Source: UBA5500 sp023622465
Lineage (GTDB): Bacteria; Bacillota; UBA994; UBA5500
Assembly: GCA_023622465.1 (NCBI GenBank)
Contig: JAMNZE010000011.1
Coordinates: 1-64,000, forward strand
DNA: 64,000 bases
Direction: 5' to 3'
Shown piece by piece: positions 6,879 to 15,785 of the stretch. Below the pieces are notes generated by a model. That model saw only the letters and a program-made list of their open reading frames with translations. It did no database searches and had not been told where the DNA came from. The first letter of the stretch is position 1. The number at the start of each line of letters is the position of its first letter. Position numbers and translations under genes: made by a program.

Positions 6879-8219
6879 ATGTTAAATCTAGCTGATTTAA
6901 AACAACGCTTGCAAACAGAGCCGACTACAGTCCATTGGCTGCTAGAATATTTGCCGCCTGCCGACGTGGCGGACATTTTAGCTTCTCTAAGCGAACAGGA
7001 TTTAAAAGCCGTCTTAGCGGTGCTGAATGTCCATAATATCGCCCTCATGCTTGAAGAATGGGATGCCCCCACTTCCTGGCGGATTCTAGCTCTATTGCCG
7101 CGGGATAAGATGACGGCAGCTATCCGCGTTATGCCCAGTGATGACCGAGCGGACCTTTTAGGCTCCATACCGGAAGAAGCCCGCGAATCGCTGCTAAATG
7201 CTTTGGCCGCCGACGCCACTGAAGTAAGGGAACTACTGGCCTATGCGGCTGAGTCGTCGGGGGGGATTATGGCCACCGAATTGTTGGCCGTACGTCCCGA
7301 ATGGACCAGCGAGGAAGCCCTGGCCATTGTTAGGCGCGATGCCCAGGAGGCGGAAACGGCCTATTATGTGTATGTCACCGATGCGCAGCAAAGACTACTG
7401 GGTGTCCTTTCGCTGCGTGAATTGGTACTGGCGTCTCCCCAGACAAAGGTGTCGACAATTATGCGCTCCAACCCGGTCACCGTGCATGAGAACGATCATC
7501 AGGAAGTGGTGGCCGATTTGTTCCGGCGTTATCATCTGTTTGCTCTACCGGTGGTGAATGATCAGGGGATACTCAAAGGCATAGTTACCGCCGATGACGT
7601 GCTTGATGTGGTGGACGAGGAAGCAACAGAAGATATGCAAAAGATGAGCTGGATGACGCCCAGCGAAGTTCCCTACCTGGGCACATCAGTATTGGCCTTG
7701 GCTAAACAACGGTTACCCTGGCTACTGATTTTGATGTTGTCGGCCACCTTTACCGGGCAGATCCTTAAGCACTTTGAAGGGTTATTAGCCAACTTGGTAA
7801 TCCTAACCGTCTTTATTCCTATGCTCATGGACACAGCTGGCAACGCTGGTTCCCAGTCATCAACTCTTATCATTCGCGGGCTAGCATTAGGTGAAATTGA
7901 CTTAAAAGACTGGTTCCAGGTGTTATCCCGCGAACTGCTAGTCAGTCTCATAGTGGGGATAGCCCTGGCCACCGTCAACTTCTTTCGCATCCTGATTGTG
8001 GAAAAGGCACCGGGACCAATAGCACTGGTGGTTAGCCTGGCTTTGGTGGCTACCGTGATTTTGGCCAAGATCGTAGGCGGCACCCTGCCACTGGTAGCTA
8101 AGGCGCTAAAACTAGACCCGGCTATAATGGCCGGGCCCCTTATCACCACCATAGTCGATGCCTTGGCCCTATTCATCTATTTCTCTCTGGCCACTAGCCT
8201 TTTAGAGTTAACAATGTAA
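6879..8219 (+). CDS. mgtE: MgtE-type magnesium channel/transporter
   Basis: The 446-residue protein has the MgtE order: an N-terminal helical superhelix domain (about 1-120; DVADILASLSEQD and ADLLGSIPEEARE), a CBS pair (about 130-245; TIMRSNPVTV and GIVTADDVLDVVDEEATEDM) and five C-terminal membrane helices with the pore segment PMLMDTAGNAGSQSSTLIIRGLA. The cytoplasmic domains sense magnesium and close the pore when it is plentiful. The ATG at 6879 is preceded by AAGAAAGTGGG, a modest ribosome site. No magnesium riboswitch is evident upstream; only the tRNA terminator is there. Confidence 0.93.
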   Translation: MLNLADLKQRLQTEPTTVHWLLEYLPPADVADILASLSEQDLKAVLAVLNVHNIALMLEEWDAPTSWRILALLPRDKMTAAIRVMPSDDRADLLGSIPEEARESLLNALAADATEVRELLAYAAESSGGIMATELLAVRPEWTSEEALAIVRRDAQEAETAYYVYVTDAQQRLLGVLSLRELVLASPQTKVSTIMRSNPVTVHENDHQEVVADLFRRYHLFALPVVNDQGILKGIVTADDVLDVVDEEATEDMQKMSWMTPSEVPYLGTSVLALAKQRLPWLLILMLSATFTGQILKHFEGLLANLVILTVFIPMLMDTAGNAGSQSSTLIIRGLALGEIDLKDWFQVLSRELLVSLIVGIALATVNFFRILIVEKAPGPIALVVSLALVATVILAKIVGGTLPLVAKALKLDPAIMAGPLITTIVDALALFIYFSLATSLLELTM

Positions 8220-8250
8220 GGGCTGCCACAAAACAATGTTTGTGCAGCCC
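8220..8250. terminator. Stem-loop after mgtE, possible terminator
   Basis: GGGCTG pairs with CAGCCC and CACAAA with TTTGTG, with one unpaired C between the two helices, directly after the mgtE stop. There is no T run on either side, so it may be a processing or stabilising hairpin rather than a classical terminator. Confidence 0.45.
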
Positions 8251-8317
8251 CTAAGCATGTTAGGGCCACCTAATGTATTTAGGGTACACGATTATCCGCC
8301 CCTACAGCAGCGTCCCT

Positions 8318-8920
8318 CTATTTCTTTTGACCTAGGCGGTTTTCTGTTCCCCGTAATAGGCGCTCTATGTTAGACCGGTGTCGCCACAAGCCTAACAGAG
8401 CCACACTCATCGCAAAGGCGATCTCGGGAGCGGCTACCTGACGTTGGGCTATTAATACCAGCGGTAGGGACACCACCAGCAGGATTGAGCCTAAGGACAC
8501 GTACCGCGTAATTGCCACAACCAGCACCGCCAAGGGCAAAAGGATTAGCAATTGCCGAGGAAAGAGCACTATACAAGCACCCAAAGTGCTGGCAATGCCT
8601 TTGCCTCCTCGCAGCCCCAAATAGGCAGAATAATTGTGGCCTAATATGGCGGCCAAGGCTGTAACCACTGTGGGCCAGGTAGCACTTCCAAAGAGACGTG
8701 CAGCCCACCAGGTTGGCACTAGCGCCTTGCTAATATCAATAAAAGCCACTAAAAGCGCTGGTCCGGCCCCCAACACCCGAAAGGCGTTGGTACCACCCAC
8801 ATTTCCACTACCATGCTGGGTAATATCTATGTTGGCTTTCCAGCGGCCAACAATATAGGCAGTAGGAATGCTTCCCAAAAGATATGCGACAATTATCATG
8901 AGAATGGGCTCTGCTGTCAC
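8318..8920 (-). CDS. plsY: Glycerol-3-phosphate acyltransferase PlsY
   Basis: PlsY transfers an acyl group from acyl-phosphate to glycerol-3-phosphate, the first step of phospholipid synthesis, in the cytoplasmic membrane. The three conserved motifs are present: GSIPTAYIVGR, the GSGNVGGTNAFRVLG loop and GLRGGKGIASTLGA. About five hydrophobic segments and 200 residues fit the family. It starts at GTG with GGGAGG six bases upstream. It is separate from gpsA here (about 24 kb away), whereas these genes are often adjacent in Firmicutes. Confidence 0.95.
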   Translation of the reverse strand: MTAEPILMIIVAYLLGSIPTAYIVGRWKANIDITQHGSGNVGGTNAFRVLGAGPALLVAFIDISKALVPTWWAARLFGSATWPTVVTALAAILGHNYSAYLGLRGGKGIASTLGACIVLFPRQLLILLPLAVLVVAITRYVSLGSILLVVSLPLVLIAQRQVAAPEIAFAMSVALLGLWRHRSNIERLLRGTENRLGQKK

Positions 8921-8937
8921 GACTGTCCTCCCTGAAG

Positions 8938-9285
8938 CTAACGATCTTCTTGCGAGGGGAAAATAGCTATCTTAAAGGTCACAATGAGAACAATTGCACA
9001 AAGGGCGAAAAATGGATAGATGGATAGCCTAAAGATGGATTCAAGAAAACTATAGGTGAGGGTGTTGGGTGTTAAAGATGGCTTGATGGCCACCAACCCG
9101 ATTAACACCACTAGCCAAATTAATAGATAAGCCACCATCCTTTTTGGAAAAAACCCGGTCTTAGTTATATGGGACCAAAAACCTAGTTTTTCTTTGCGAT
9201 AAACGAACTTACGGTCTACCAAGTAAAAGACATATAGTAGGGCCACCCCCAGTAAAAACCCTAATACATAGTCGGTAATAGGCAT
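8938..9285 (-). CDS. Small membrane protein of unknown function
   Basis: A 115-residue protein with three predicted membrane helices: residues 3-23, about 50-66 and about 84-106. A positively charged loop (DRKFVYRKEK) follows the first helix. I do not recognise a family. A GAGGAG site lies six bases before its ATG, and its stop is 17 bases before plsY, so it is probably cotranscribed with plsY and lies downstream of the ctp protease gene on the same strand. Confidence 0.65.
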   Translation of the reverse strand: MPITDYVLGFLLGVALLYVFYLVDRKFVYRKEKLGFWSHITKTGFFPKRMVAYLLIWLVVLIGLVAIKPSLTPNTLTYSFLESIFRLSIYPFFALCAIVLIVTFKIAIFPSQEDR

Positions 9286-9320
9286 AGTAGCTCCTCCCCC
9301 TATCCAGATCTACAAAGATA

Positions 9321-10523
9321 CTATTTTTGCAGCATCTTCTCCCTCACGTATTTTACCGCTTGTTGCAGCTGTTCGTCTACCTGGGCTTTTTCCGGTTGTT
9401 CAATAACGTAATCAGGCGTAAGACCTTTTTCATGAATATCCTGTCCCGCCGGAGTTAAATAGCGATACTGGGTAATCCAAAGACGTGAACCGTCCGTTAA
9501 TGGATAAGGGACTTGTACGGTTCCCTTGCCAAAGGAAACCTCCCCCAGCAAGACGGCGCGCTTATGGTCTTGTAGAGCGCCGGCTACTACTTCAGATGCG
9601 GATGCACTAGCACCGTTCAACAATATGGCCAAGGGGCCATCCCAAATAGTACCTCCGGTGGTTTTCAATATCTGTTCATTGCCGTAACGATCCACCTGAC
9701 GCACTATTACCTGGTCAGCCGGCAGGAAGAAATCCACAATTTCCTGAGCACTGTACAGGAGACCGCCACCGTTGGAACGCAAGTCCAAGAGAATGGCTTC
9801 CACCTGCTTTTGTTTTACAGCCTCAATAGCTTCTCTTAATTGCTCTGGGGCGGTTTCAGTAAAGCGATTCATAGCTATGATACCGATTTCCCCATCCACC
9901 CAGTAATCAACGACAGGAAGAGTGATTATCCCCCGCCGGATGGTAATGTTCAGAGGTGCCGGTTCCCCTTCCCGCAGGATGGTGAGAGTAACCTCGGTAC
10001 CGGCTTCGCCCCGAATACGGCTGTTAATTTCCATCTGGGTCAGCCCCATAATGGTTTGACCATCTACTGCAATAATCTTATCACGAACCTTGACTCCACT
10101 GGCTTCTGCGGGCGATCCACGGAAAACGATCTCTACTTCCATTTCGCCACCTACCGGAGGTTTAGACTGAATACCTACCCCCGAATATTTGCCCTCCAAG
10201 GTCGATTGGGTAAACTCCTTCGCTTCTTCCGCCGATTCATAGCGGGTGTATCCGCCATCCACATGGGGTAACATTCCCCGTATAGCATCTTCCACGGCCC
10301 GTTCCGGATCTAAAGCATCGGGGTCCACATGGTGTTGCTTAACCAAGGAATATATGGCTTCTAGTTTGGCAAAAGAATTATCCACCAAATGAATCCCAAA
10401 GCGATGGGCTATGCTGCGCAGATTAGCGCCAAACAATACTCCTACAGAAAACACAACTAGCACCAACGCAATAATCCCCAAACTAGAGCGCCGTCGGCGG
10501 TAATATCTTTGTCTTACTTCCAT
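9321..10523 (-). CDS. C-terminal processing protease, S41 family (CtpA/CtpB-like)
   Basis: The protein has an N-terminal membrane anchor (about residues 14-33, after a basic RQRYYRRRRSS stretch), a PDZ domain (about 95-180; YSGVGIQSKP and IIAVDGQTI) and an S41 serine-protease domain. The catalytic serine lies in NGASASASEV and the lysine in GEVSFGKGTVQ. It acts outside the membrane on C-terminal tails of substrates; in sporulating bacteria relatives cleave signalling proteins such as SpoIVFA, but no specific role can be assigned here. The ATG at 10523 is chosen because GGGGAG lies nine bases before it; the TTG three codons upstream sits too close to that site. Confidence 0.92.
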   Translation of the reverse strand: MEVRQRYYRRRRSSLGIIALVLVVFSVGVLFGANLRSIAHRFGIHLVDNSFAKLEAIYSLVKQHHVDPDALDPERAVEDAIRGMLPHVDGGYTRYESAEEAKEFTQSTLEGKYSGVGIQSKPPVGGEMEVEIVFRGSPAEASGVKVRDKIIAVDGQTIMGLTQMEINSRIRGEAGTEVTLTILREGEPAPLNITIRRGIITLPVVDYWVDGEIGIIAMNRFTETAPEQLREAIEAVKQKQVEAILLDLRSNGGGLLYSAQEIVDFFLPADQVIVRQVDRYGNEQILKTTGGTIWDGPLAILLNGASASASEVVAGALQDHKRAVLLGEVSFGKGTVQVPYPLTDGSRLWITQYRYLTPAGQDIHEKGLTPDYVIEQPEKAQVDEQLQQAVKYVREKMLQK

Positions 10524-10670
10524 GTGAGCCAACTCCCCTCATCTCAGTTTGCCGGAGCAGCTCTAAGCTCCTAGCCTTCTTTAAGAGGTATGTGTGCCCC
10601 CTACTACACATTCCTTTGCTTCACATTCTTCATAAGCCACGTTTATCCTGCCCAACCCCGATGGCCATCA

Positions 10671-10700
10671 TAAGTAAGGAAGGCCAGCTTAACTGGCCTT
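10671..10700 (-). terminator. Terminator after the M42 peptidase operon
   Basis: On the minus strand AAGGCCAG-TTAAG-CTGGCCTT forms an 8-bp stem followed by CCTTACTT, about 30 bases after the last M42 stop codon. Confidence 0.7.
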
Positions 10701-10730
10701 CTCAGTTAATTGCTTTTGCAAGACTGCTGC

Positions 10731-11720
10731 TTAACCTTGGTATTCCGTCTCCATAAGTTTAACCAGGAAGCGTACACCCAACTGTACATCGTCATAGTCC
10801 ACCATTTCCGAGGCCGTATGGATATACCGGCAAGGGATAGACATGACGCCAGCAGGGATACCACTCTTAGTTAATTGAATAGCGCCCGCATCGGTTCCTC
10901 CCGCTTCTAATACTTCTAGCTGGTAAGGAATGTCGTTAGCCTTGGCCACCTCTTCCATATGGCGACGCACTGCCGGTGTGCAGAGTACGCTGGAGTCCCT
11001 TACTTTAACGGTTGGGCCCTTACCTAAACTTACGGCCATGGTGGCACTCTTAGGTGTATCGCCGGTGCGCGTTACATCGATAGCAATGCCCAGATCAGGA
11101 CTGATACCGTAGGCAGCTACACGAGCCCCGCGCAAACCTACCTCTTCTTGGGAAGTGAATACGGCATAAATGTCATAGGCCTGGTTTTCCACCTGCTTTA
11201 AAGCCTCAATCAGTATAGCGCAGGCTATGCGGTCGTCCATAGCCTTCGATACCAAGCGTTTACCTAGGTCACAAAACTCCCGTTTAATAGCGGCCACATC
11301 ACCGATATTGACTTTCTTTAATGCCTCTTCTTTGCTATCCACACCAATATCGATAAACATTTTGTTCATAGTCAGGTCTTTCATAGCGTCTAAACGTTCT
11401 ATACCGAAAACACCTACCGTTCCATTGGCGAAGTAGCAACGATTACCGATGAGGCTAAAGGGCGAAATGCCTCCCACACCATAAAAACGCAAGAAGCCAT
11501 TATCGTCGATGCTGGTGACCATGACGCCGATTTCGTCCATATGGGCAGCCAACATCAACTTCTTACCGCCACCGCGTTTTACAGTGATCAGGTTACCCAA
11601 AGCGTCTACGTGTATCTCATCTACGTAGGGCTTAACTTCTTCCATGATCAAATTGCGTATAGTTTCCTCGTTACCGGCAGGGCCATAGGTTTCAACTAAG
11701 CGTTTGATCAGTTCTTTCAT
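10731..11720 (-). CDS. M42-family aminopeptidase (third of three tandem copies)
   Basis: M42 enzymes are cobalt/zinc aminopeptidases that assemble into large tetrahedral particles and degrade peptides in the cytoplasm. Metal and catalytic residues are visible: AAHMDEIG, AMDDRIACA, SQEEVGLRGA, AIDVTRTGD and the last histidine in IPCRYIHTASE. The 329-residue length is normal. Its ATG overlaps the TGA of the preceding M42 gene by four bases (ATGA), so the three genes form one translationally coupled operon. The exact peptide preference cannot be predicted. Confidence 0.93.
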   Translation of the reverse strand: MKELIKRLVETYGPAGNEETIRNLIMEEVKPYVDEIHVDALGNLITVKRGGGKKLMLAAHMDEIGVMVTSIDDNGFLRFYGVGGISPFSLIGNRCYFANGTVGVFGIERLDAMKDLTMNKMFIDIGVDSKEEALKKVNIGDVAAIKREFCDLGKRLVSKAMDDRIACAILIEALKQVENQAYDIYAVFTSQEEVGLRGARVAAYGISPDLGIAIDVTRTGDTPKSATMAVSLGKGPTVKVRDSSVLCTPAVRRHMEEVAKANDIPYQLEVLEAGGTDAGAIQLTKSGIPAGVMSIPCRYIHTASEMVDYDDVQLGVRFLVKLMETEYQG

Positions 11721-12736
11721 ACCCGAAAACCTCCTTCGATACTACGTAGGAAAAGTTTAATCAATTTGGTAGTGTTTCGCACATCCTCCAAACTGAGAAC
11801 TGAAACCGGCGAATGGATATAACGACAAGGAATGGAAATGGCTACCACGGGCACTCCGGCGCGACTGACATTAATACGGCCCGCATCATTGCCTCCGGTC
11901 ACAGTACCTTTAAATTGATAGGGAATATTATTCTCTTCCGCAATACGAACCAACTCTTGGATCATAGCCCGATTGCCGATGGAAGCGGTATCCATAAAGG
12001 TAATAGCCGGGCCACCGCCCAAAACCGTACTATATTCATGCTCCTCCATGCCTGAAACATCATTACAGGTGGTGCCCTCTATCACGATGCCTAAATCGGG
12101 CTCGATAGCGTAGGCCGCCACACCGGCGCCCCTTAAGCCGATTTCCTCCTGCACAGTAAAGGCGCCATAGAGAGGGAAATTGTACTCTTCTTTTAGTGCC
12201 TCAGCTAACACAAAACAGCCGGCTCGATCGTCCAAGGCTTTCCCCTTGGCTAGGCCTTCACCAAATTCCCCATACTCGGTGGCAAAGATGACATAATCAC
12301 CAAGCTTGACCTTTGCCAAGGCCTCATCCTTACTCTTTGCACCTATATCGATGAAAAGGGAGCGATGGGGAATTACCTGGGTGCGTTCCTCGGGACGCTG
12401 CAAATGGATAGCCTTCGCCCCTATTACACCAGGTACCCGGTTTTTGCCTACCAAAACCGGTTTGGATACCAGCACCCGATCGTCGATGCCGCCCACCTTG
12501 TGAAAATGGAGCAAACCCGCATCGTCCACATGGCTGATCATAAGGCCCACTTCATCCATGTGGGCAGCTAACATGACCCGTGGACCTTTAGCAGCTTCTT
12601 TACAAGCTATAAGGTTCCCCAGAGCATCCCGTTGCCAGACGCCAACATAATCTTTAAGTTCTTCTTCTAATATGGTGCGTACTTCATGCTCGTAACCAGA
12701 AGGCCCAAAGGCTTCGGAGAGTTTCTTTAATAGCAT
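11717..12736 (-). CDS. M42-family aminopeptidase (second of three tandem copies)
   Basis: A 339-residue M42 aminopeptidase with AAHMDEVGLM, KALDDRAGC, VQEEIGLRGAG and CRYIHSP. At the metal-ligand position where its two neighbours have aspartate (AIDVTRTGD, ALDVCHG) it has glutamate (VIEGTTCND), a difference that may reflect altered metal or substrate use. The gene overlaps the first copy by ten bases and the third by four. The three copies are clearly divergent from each other, so the triplication is old rather than recent. Confidence 0.93.
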   Translation of the reverse strand: MLLKKLSEAFGPSGYEHEVRTILEEELKDYVGVWQRDALGNLIACKEAAKGPRVMLAAHMDEVGLMISHVDDAGLLHFHKVGGIDDRVLVSKPVLVGKNRVPGVIGAKAIHLQRPEERTQVIPHRSLFIDIGAKSKDEALAKVKLGDYVIFATEYGEFGEGLAKGKALDDRAGCFVLAEALKEEYNFPLYGAFTVQEEIGLRGAGVAAYAIEPDLGIVIEGTTCNDVSGMEEHEYSTVLGGGPAITFMDTASIGNRAMIQELVRIAEENNIPYQFKGTVTGGNDAGRINVSRAGVPVVAISIPCRYIHSPVSVLSLEDVRNTTKLIKLFLRSIEGGFRV

Positions 12737-13782
12737 AGCAATCCCTCCACAAAGGCGGTATCGATGCTAGCAATGAAGTAGGCCAGCAAACGCCCCGCCA
12801 ATTTTATATCCGTCATACTTACTGTTTCCACCGAAGTATGCATGTAGCGAGAAGGAATTGACAGCAGCGCAGTAGGAATACCTGCCCGCACCACCTGCAT
12901 GGCCCAGAGGTCGGTGCCGGTGCCAGCAGGAGTGGGGTCCAGCGTGTAGGGGATGTTGTATTCTTTAGCCAACTTAACCAGTTGCTCAAAAACCTTAGGA
13001 TGGATGTTGGCACCGAAAGCAATACTCGGGCCCTTACCCATGGGGGCCGTATCCTGTTCCGGAACCCCAGGCATGGCTCCGTGGCAAACGTCCAGAGCAA
13101 TACCGATATCCGGATTGATACCATATGTACTCACAGTAGCGCCCCGCAACCCTACTTCTTCTTGGGTGGTAGCCACAGCGTAAACATCGGCCGTATGCTT
13201 CAGCTTTTTCAGCTCCTGCAGACACTCGTAGATAACGGCTACAGCAGCCCGATCATCCATCGCCTTGCAGGACACAATATCTTCCCCAAGTTCCATAAAG
13301 GAACGTTTAATAGTTACCACATCACCGACGCTGACCAATTCTTTAACCCGCTCCACCGGTAATCCCAAATCGATTTGTAATTCATGCATAGGAATAGCTT
13401 TGTTCCGATCTTGCGGTGGAACTAAATGAGGCGGTTTGAGACCAATGATGCCCATCACATCTTCACGCCCGTGCACAACCACCTCTTGTGCCACCAAGGT
13501 GCGTTGATCTACCCCACCAACCTGGGTAAACTTGAGGAATCCCTTTTCGTCGATTTTGGTCACCATGAGGCCAATTTCGTCCATGTGCCCCGCCAGCATA
13601 ATGGTCGGGCGTTTACCTTCACCGCAACCCTGTTTAAGGCCAATCACATTGCCTAACACGTCTCGGCGCACGTCATCGCACATATCGCTAAAAACTTGGC
13701 TAATAAGATCGGCCACTGGGCCTTCGGAACCGGACACTCCGGTGGCCTCGACCATTTGCTTCAAAAACTCTTTGGTCTGCAA
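12727..13782 (-). CDS. M42-family aminopeptidase (first of three tandem copies)
   Basis: A 351-residue M42 enzyme with the same ligand set (GHMDEIGLM, KAMDDRAAVAV, TQEEVGLRGA, ALDVCHGAM, SRYMHTSVE). The start is placed at a TTG (13782) because AGGAGG lies nine bases before it and the following residues (QTKEFLKQMVEATGVSGSEG) align with the N termini of its neighbours; the frame is open further but without a site. It is the promoter-proximal gene of the M42 operon, with about 170 bases to the divergent small gene at 13950. Confidence 0.9.
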   Translation of the reverse strand: MQTKEFLKQMVEATGVSGSEGPVADLISQVFSDMCDDVRRDVLGNVIGLKQGCGEGKRPTIMLAGHMDEIGLMVTKIDEKGFLKFTQVGGVDQRTLVAQEVVVHGREDVMGIIGLKPPHLVPPQDRNKAIPMHELQIDLGLPVERVKELVSVGDVVTIKRSFMELGEDIVSCKAMDDRAAVAVIYECLQELKKLKHTADVYAVATTQEEVGLRGATVSTYGINPDIGIALDVCHGAMPGVPEQDTAPMGKGPSIAFGANIHPKVFEQLVKLAKEYNIPYTLDPTPAGTGTDLWAMQVVRAGIPTALLSIPSRYMHTSVETVSMTDIKLAGRLLAYFIASIDTAFVEGLLCY

Positions 13783-13949
13783 GGTGCAACTCCTCCTTCC
13801 TTTGCTTCCAAACCGGTAACACATTATAGTTTGGAAATCTTATTCCTATTACTTAGTTCGCCATTTGTTACCGGTAACCTGCCCTTTTGGACGGTTTATG
13901 CATGTTCAGTTTGCATATTGGCAACACTAATTTTACAGGAGGCGCGGAT

Positions 13950-14138
13950 ATGAGAAAAGAACCACCCAAACGCAATGAACAAATATGGGCTGATATAGAA
14001 CATTGGCAGCTGGAAATGGCCGAGGAACTGGGTATTATCGAGGAAATTCGTCATGTCCATCATTCATTGGGTCCTCGTCCTGTTCTCCGCTGCAAGCATC
14101 ACCGCCCCTGGGCGAAATCTAACCACCGTTCCAATTAA
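13950..14138 (+). CDS. Small hypothetical protein, 62 residues
   Basis: The ATG is preceded by AGGAGG and the gene is followed within ten bases by a good terminator, which argues that it is a real short gene. The protein is hydrophilic: an acidic helix (IWADIEHWQLEMAEELGIIEEI) and then a basic, histidine-rich tail (HVHHSLGPRP...CKHHRPW). I do not recognise a family. It lies divergent from the M42 operon. Confidence 0.6.
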   Translation: MRKEPPKRNEQIWADIEHWQLEMAEELGIIEEIRHVHHSLGPRPVLRCKHHRPWAKSNHRSN

Positions 14139-14146
14139 ACCTTTGC

Positions 14147-14177
14147 CGCCCCCCTCGCGAGTTGGGGGCGTTATTTT
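14147..14177 (+). terminator. Intrinsic terminator after the 62-residue gene
   Basis: CGCCCCC pairs with GGGGGCG, followed by TTATTTTT. It supports a short plus-strand transcript ending here. Confidence 0.85.
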
Positions 14178-14365
14178 TAGGCTTTGTAGATGGTTACCAC
14201 CATTTCCTCTCCATCTTTACTCAAACCGAAGATAAAACCGTGATCTCGCAAAGTACGATTACACATATCAATGATCTTATATAGTTCCGGATGGGCTGCA
14301 ATCTTCTTACTGGCTAGTACTGTCAGCGGCTCCGGAGGCGTTAACTTGATACCGTCCTGCAACAT
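14177..14365 (-). CDS. YpmA-like protein (DUF4264)
   Basis: This 62-residue protein resembles Bacillus YpmA: the segment ELYKIIDMCNRTLRDHGFIFGLSKD...MVVTIYKA matches the family pattern of LYKIVD..NRTL...FGL and a final TIY. Its function is unknown. AGGAG lies before the ATG, and the start is three bases after the surE stop, so the two genes are probably transcribed together. No membrane segment or metal site is visible. Confidence 0.75.
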   Translation of the reverse strand: MLQDGIKLTPPEPLTVLASKKIAAHPELYKIIDMCNRTLRDHGFIFGLSKDGEEMVVTIYKA

Positions 14366-14368
14366 CCT

Positions 14369-15154
14369 CTACTCCTCTCCATTGTTTGGTAGTTGCAAAT
14401 TCCACGCGCTAATAGTATCGAGTAAACGGTAGTTGGTCAGGTCGAACTGAATTGGCGTGAGAGAAACATAACCGTTTCTTACAGCCCAAACATCGGTGGG
14501 CTCCACGTTATTATCTATTGGCTCCTGCCCTGCCAACCAATAATATGTCCCTCCCCAGGGATCCTTACGCTCCAGTACCGGATTATCATAACGCAGTTGG
14601 CCCAGGGTAGTGACTTTTATTCCCCGCAGTTGCGAGAGCTCCTGTTGGGGAAAATTCACATTCAGCAAGGTGTCGTGGGGCCATGATTTTTCACCTACGG
14701 CTTGCACCAAATGGCGGGCCAGCTGGGCTGCCGGCTCGAAGACCGGATTCCTATATTCAGCTAACGAAAAAGCAACCGCTGGCAATCCCAACATGACTGC
14801 TTCTAGAGCTGCAGAAACGGTACCCGAATAGAGAACATCAGTGCCCAAATTGGCTCCCCGGTTGATCCCAGATACGACCAGGTCAATCTGCTCCGGAAAG
14901 AGGGCATCCACAGCTAACTTCACACAATCAGCCGGCGTACCACTGATGGCGTAAGCGGCTTTAGCCCCCGGTACTTCCATTGACTTGGCTCGTAAGGGCT
15001 GAAACATGGTAATCGCATGGCCAGTGGCACTGCGCTCGCGGTCGGGAGCAGCAACAAAGACGGTGCCGATCTTGCTCAACTCTGCAACCAAACAACGTAA
15101 ACCCGATGCCATAATTCCGTCATCATTTGTTACTAGAATACGAAGCTTGTTCAT
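14369..15154 (-). CDS. surE: 5'/3'-nucleotidase SurE
   Basis: SurE removes phosphate from nucleoside monophosphates and short polyphosphates in the cytoplasm. The N-terminal metal site LVTNDDGIMASGL is intact, as are the AAPDRERSATGHAIT segment and SGINRGANLGTDVLYSGTVSAALEA, which complete the active site. The 261-residue length fits. GAGGTGAAAG precedes the ATG. The YpmA-like gene follows immediately. Confidence 0.95.
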   Translation of the reverse strand: MNKLRILVTNDDGIMASGLRCLVAELSKIGTVFVAAPDRERSATGHAITMFQPLRAKSMEVPGAKAAYAISGTPADCVKLAVDALFPEQIDLVVSGINRGANLGTDVLYSGTVSAALEAVMLGLPAVAFSLAEYRNPVFEPAAQLARHLVQAVGEKSWPHDTLLNVNFPQQELSQLRGIKVTTLGQLRYDNPVLERKDPWGGTYYWLAGQEPIDNNVEPTDVWAVRNGYVSLTPIQFDLTNYRLLDTISAWNLQLPNNGEE

Positions 15155-15275
15155 CTTTCACCTCTACTCGAAACGATCAGTCCTATTATACGTTACTGTT
15201 AGTTAACTTGCACGTTTTTGGCAACATGTTCCCCTCCACCCGAGGGAAACCTAGGTTAAAGGAGGTGAGGCTGCC

Positions 15276-15746
15276 ATGCGAAAAAAGCTAATTCGACTGA
15301 CAGTATTAGCACTCGTAATAGCAAGCCTGGCAGGTTGTATGCCCATGCGGCGCCCTGCACCAACGCCTACGCCCAACACACCAGTTGCACCGCAACCAGA
15401 CCAGCAAAACGTGCAAGCCACCGTTGCTGACCGGGTAGTTAAATTGGTCAATGCCATGCCGGAAGTAAAATCGAGCTATGCTCTGGTGGTGGGCAATGTG
15501 GCCATGGTGGGGGTCGACTTGCGCGACCAACTTTCCGGCGATAAGGAAAATGAGCTGAAAAGCCGCATCAGCGCCAACACCAAAAAGGAAATACCCGAAC
15601 TGGCTGAAGTCTGGGTCACATCAGATCCCGATTTGGTAACACGCATCCGCGATCTAGCTGGTCGCATTAGTCGTGGTGAGCCGATAACCGGCTTCTTTGA
15701 TGAAATTACCAATATCGCCAAAAAGTTGCAACCCCAAGGAAGCTAA
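15276..15746 (+). CDS. YhcN/YlaJ-family sporulation lipoprotein
   Basis: A 156-residue lipoprotein with a basic N terminus, a hydrophobic stretch and the lipobox LAGC at residues 18-21, followed by a proline/threonine-rich linker. The remainder (ADRVVKLVNAMPEVKSSYALVVGNVAMVGVDL...IAKKL) is the YhcN/YlaJ fold known in spore membrane and cortex-associated lipoproteins that affect germination. AAAGGAGG lies about 12 bases before the ATG. It stands alone on the plus strand between minus-strand genes. Confidence 0.85.
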   Translation: MRKKLIRLTVLALVIASLAGCMPMRRPAPTPTPNTPVAPQPDQQNVQATVADRVVKLVNAMPEVKSSYALVVGNVAMVGVDLRDQLSGDKENELKSRISANTKKEIPELAEVWVTSDPDLVTRIRDLAGRISRGEPITGFFDEITNIAKKLQPQGS

Positions 15747-15753
15747 AAGGAGA

Positions 15754-15783
15754 AAAGCGAGCTCGCTATATAGGAGCTCGCTT
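15754..15783 (-). terminator. Terminator between the convergent YhcN-type gene and its neighbour
   Basis: AGCGAGCTC pairs with GAGCTCGCT around a 9-base loop. The T run (CTTTTCT) is on the minus strand side, so it serves the minus-strand gene best, but the palindrome could also stop plus-strand transcription. Confidence 0.8.
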
Positions 15784-15785
15784 CG

